Shown here piece after piece: positions 61,191 through 64,000 of a DNA stretch of 64,000 nt. Position 1 is the stretch's first letter. Each line of letters begins with the position of its first letter. The stretch covers positions 3,227,001-3,291,000 of the forward strand of contig NC_088305.1 in NCBI RefSeq assembly GCF_032854445.1, read 5' to 3'. The translations under genes were made by a program, and so were the position numbers. The notes beneath the pieces are model-generated. The model saw nothing but the letters and a program-made list of their open reading frames with translations, had not been told where the DNA came from and searched no databases. This stretch comes from Liolophura sinensis. Lineage: Eukaryota > Mollusca > Polyplacophora > Chitonida > Chitonidae.

Positions 61191-64000
61191 GTGAATGAAT
61201 GAATGATTATGGCTTAACGCCACATCGGCAATATTTCAGCCATACCGTGGCGAGAACAAGGTGAAAGCAAGAGACGATTAAGGTTTTCGATATCACAATA
61301 TGAACACCAAAAGTAAAACAAAAAGTACAGACGTGATTAAAATCGAATAAAAGAAAAATAAGATTTAAAACTCGAAAACCAGGGTTAGAGTACATGTATA
61401 AATATATATAACTTTTTATCTATAGATATCCATGACAATTAAAATTTATATTTTATGATATAGGGCAATGGCCTTTAAAAAATTTATGACAACATCGCCA
61501 GCGATGCTGTCAAACAAATCATATATAGAGTTGACTGTGTAGAATCTCTGCCGAACATGGGCAAAGTCTACACAGTCAACCAGAATATGTTTGATGCCAT
61601 ATTGAGCATCACATCCAACACACTCGGGAGCACTGCTCCCATCCAAGATGAAATTGTGTGTCAGATGAGAATGTCCAATACGGCATCTCGTTAAAACGAC
61701 TTGGTCTCTACGAGACATATCAAATGTATATGAATTATAGCCAATGACCGGATGAATGGCATGCAGTTTATTATGGACCTGCAAGTTCCATTCACCCTGC
61801 CAAAGGCCACGAATATATTTAAGAATATTGGACTTCATGTCAGTATAAGGGATTTTTATCTTAGATATGGGTTTATTTAGGGCAGCTTTCGCCTCCCTGT
61901 CTGCGACTGTGTTTCCATGGATACCAATATGACTTGGTATCCAGCAGAATATAATATCTTTACCTCTTCTAATTAATTTCCTATGTATAGCTAAAATTTG
62001 AAGGATCAAGGGATTTTTAAATTTATTATTCTGTATTGCCAATAGGCAAGACAACGAGTCAGTACATATCATTGCCCTCTGGGCACACCCAGAAGAAACA
62101 TATGATAAGGCCAGGAGTATAGCTCTGGCCTCGGCAGAGAATATTGAAGAAGAGGATGGAAGACGAAAGGAAGAGACTCGCTGCTCCATGACAGCCGCAG
62201 TTGCAACCCTGTCCCCATCCTTCGACCCGTCAGTATATATAAATTTATAATCCATATAATTAGCTTTAATTTCAGCAAAACCTTGCTGAATTATAAGAGG
62301 ATTTGTATTCGATTTATTATATTTACGTAGATCAAATATTAGTTTAGTTTGTGGGAGAAGCCATGGAGGAGACTCCGGAAAAGACACCGGAGCTATATCC
62401 TCCAGCTTGATGTTAGCTCCCACAATATGGTCCCGTATGCGCAGACCGAACGAAGGGATCTTGTTAGGACATTTAATATATTTGTCTACATATAATGGAT
62501 TGAAAACACAGTCGTAGGCAGGGTTTGTTGGATGTGCTTTAAGCTTTGTAGTATATTGAAGACTAAGTTTAATACGTCGGTTGTATAAGGAAGGCTCATT
62601 TGCCTCCACGTATAAACTTTCTACTGGTGAGGTTCTAAAAGCACCAAGGCTGAGCCTCAAACCTTGGTGATGAACAGGATCCAACATTTTAATGTACGAC
62701 TTCCTCGCGGAACCGTAAATGATGGATCCATAGTCCAATTTAGACCTCACCAGAGAACGATATAAATTAAGTAAAACTGATCGGTCAGCACCCCAATCGG
62801 TGCTAGACACGACCTTAATTATATCGAGAGCCTTTGTACATTTAGCTTTAAGCATTTTGATATGAGGTATAAAAGATAGCTTACTATCAAATATTATACC
62901 TAAAAATTTTGTTTCTCCAACAATTTTAACCTGTTTACCACAAAAATTAAGCTCAGGGTCAAGATGAAGTTTCCGTTTATTACAAAAATGCATACCGACG
63001 GTTTTAGACGTTGAAAATCTAAAACCGTTTTCAGTTGCCCATTTCTCGATTTTGTTGAGACAAAGCTGCAACTGACGTTCGATATTGTTCATATTCTTAG
63101 CTCGGTAGCATATGAGGAAATCATCGACGTATAAAGAACCCTCTGTGCCAGATGTTAATGTTTTTGCTAGGCTATTTATTTTTATGCTAAACAGAGTTGG
63201 TGATAGAATGCTGCCCTGGGGTACACCCATTTCTTGCTCATAAGAGTCAGAAAGAGTGGACCCCACCCGTACCTTAAACTGACGATCAGATAAAAATTTG
63301 GATATAAATATAGGTAAGCGACCTTTAAGACCCATGTTCGCGAGGTCTTTTAAAATGCCATATTTCCATGTGGTGTCGTAGGCCTTTTCAAGGTCAAAAA
63401 ATATAGACACCACATGTTCATTACTGATGAAGCCATCGCGAATAAAGGTTTCGAATCGAACAAGGTGATCCATGGTAGATCTACCTTGTCGAAAACCGCA
63501 TTGAATATTAGATAAAAGCTTGTTGGTTTCAAGAAACCAAACAAGTCTATCATTAATCATCCGTTCCATAGTCTTACAGACACAGCTGGTAAGAGCTATG
63601 GGACGGTAATTATTTGGATCAGTATGATCCTTACCCGGTTTGGGAACCGGAATAATACACGCCTCCCTCCATGATGGTGGAAAATTACCAGTTATCCAAA
63701 TATCATTAATCAAGTCCAAGAGAGTCTCCAGTGGCTCAGGTGGTAAATGGTTCAGAAACTTATAATATACATTATCAGGACCACAGGCAGTATCGTGGGC
63801 CTTTTTTAATGCAGTTCTAAGTTCCTCGATATTAAAAGGATGATTATAATCTTCTAAATTCTTAGAAGAAAAGGGCAATTTAATTTTCTCCTTCTGGTTT
63901 TTAATATGTTGGAATTCTTTAGAGTAATTCTCAGAAGAAGATTTGTTTGAAATTGTTTCAGCAAGTTTATTTGCTATATCGGGTGGAGAAGTTAATATAT
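61191..64000 (-). mobile_element. I/Nimb-like LINE E, young copy, runs off the window
   Basis: The GAAT tail at 61193-61206, 3' UTR (to 61445) and ORF2 are nearly identical to LINE C (offset 6815-6816 bases over RT). It inserted in ORF1 of the host LINE. The 5' part lies beyond base 64000, so its length and target-site duplication cannot be judged. Confidence 0.9.
61446..64000 (-). CDS. LINE E ORF2, partial (RT, RNase H), open
   Basis: The frame is open from the window edge to the TAA at 61446-61448, about 850 codons. It includes the end of the APE-RT linker, RT (NNYRPIALTS; FFDLEKAYDTTW; GVPQGSILSPT; YVDDF at about 63131-63117, all key Asp present), RNase H (IYTDGSKDGDR at ~62231; FSAEARAIL; CTDSLS; WIPSHIG; DREAK) and the C-terminal C-x2-C-x7-H-x4-C finger. 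The TTG at 63876-63878 is an internal Leu, not a start: the homologous Leu in LINE C is inside the frame. Nothing visible disables it, so this copy may be competent or recently so. Confidence 0.92.
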   Translation of the reverse strand, partial: ILTSPPDIANKLAETISNKSSSENYSKEFQHIKNQKEKIKLPFSSKNLEDYNHPFNIEELRTALKKAHDTACGPDNVYYKFLNHLPPEPLETLLDLINDIWITGNFPPSWREACIIPVPKPGKDHTDPNNYRPIALTSCVCKTMERMINDRLVWFLETNKLLSNIQCGFRQGRSTMDHLVRFETFIRDGFISNEHVVSIFFDLEKAYDTTWKYGILKDLANMGLKGRLPIFISKFLSDRQFKVRVGSTLSDSYEQEMGVPQGSILSPTLFSIKINSLAKTLTSGTEGSLYVDDFLICYRAKNMNNIERQLQLCLNKIEKWATENGFRFSTSKTVGMHFCNKRKLHLDPELNFCGKQVKIVGETKFLGIIFDSKLSFIPHIKMLKAKCTKALDIIKVVSSTDWGADRSVLLNLYRSLVRSKLDYGSIIYGSARKSYIKMLDPVHHQGLRLSLGAFRTSPVESLYVEANEPSLYNRRIKLSLQYTTKLKAHPTNPAYDCVFNPLYVDKYIKCPNKIPSFGLRIRDHIVGANIKLEDIAPVSFPESPPWLLPQTKLIFDLRKYNKSNTNPLIIQQGFAEIKANYMDYKFIYTDGSKDGDRVATAAVMEQRVSSFRLPSSSSIFSAEARAILLALSYVSSGCAQRAMICTDSLSCLLAIQNNKFKNPLILQILAIHRKLIRRGKDIIFCWIPSHIGIHGNTVADREAKAALNKPISKIKIPYTDMKSNILKYIRGLWQGEWNLQVHNKLHAIHPVIGYNSYTFDMSRRDQVVLTRCRIGHSHLTHNFILDGSSAPECVGCDAQYGIKHILVDCVDFAHVRQRFYTVNSIYDLFDSIAGDVVINFLKAIALYHKI

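Noticed and set aside
61446-63878. Start codon of LINE E ORF2 at 63876-63878
   Set aside because: The codon is TTG, aligned to an internal Leu of LINE C; the frame continues to the window edge.

Overview
The window is eukaryotic: intron signals, a metazoan bHLH gene, tRNA-derived SINEs, several non-LTR retrotransposons and a large tandem satellite. It most resembles a marine mollusc, probably a gastropod or bivalve. That rests on recalled similarity of the main SINE (ending in an 'acgccgtactcaagaatatt' type block plus (AAAT)n) and of the I/Nimb-like LINEs to molluscan repeats; no species can be named from sequence alone.

1-27.4 kb is a mostly non-coding, AT-rich flank. Its one certain host gene is twist (16659-17249, minus): a complete single-exon reading frame with the Twist bHLH and the C-terminal WR motif, followed 44 bases later by a consensus splice donor, which implies an intron in the 3' UTR. 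A small coding-looking frame at 25137-25295 (plus), with a frame-shifted continuation to 25411, and two possible terminal exons on the minus strand (6854-7157 and 8309-8557) are weaker candidates. The rest holds SINEs, an unclassified ~300-bp interspersed repeat (four copies), a 65-bp tandem repeat split by a SINE, microsatellites and a dead LINE 3' end.

27.4-50.6 kb is essentially one array of a 38-bp satellite, about 13 kb of monomers, cut into three by insertions. The 32.4-39.1 kb gap carries unique sequence plus two decayed I/Nimb-like LINEs; the 42.3-45.8 kb gap is a 3.5-kb CR1/L2/Jockey-group LINE inserted in the opposite orientation. The array has two monomer subfamilies meeting at a SINE, nested higher-order repeats, an inverted block and blocks of exactly 23-bp shortened monomers.

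51.7-64 kb is a nest of I/Nimb-like LINEs, all on the minus strand. A structurally full-length copy (54374-60301), flanked by a 13-bp target-site duplication, interrupts an older copy (52.6-54.4 plus 60.3-61.2 kb), which is interrupted again by a third copy (61191 to the window end) whose visible ORF2 is open with an intact YVDD. The family has ORF1 (three zinc knuckles), ORF2 (APE endonuclease, reverse transcriptase, RNase H, C-terminal zinc finger) and an overlapping TAATG stop-start junction between them. The full-length copy is dead: frameshifts in both ORFs and YVAD in place of YVDD.

Apart from twist, the content is selfish or structural DNA: satellite turnover, LINEs, and SINEs that depend on LINE machinery, one of which shares the I/Nimb LINE 3' tail.
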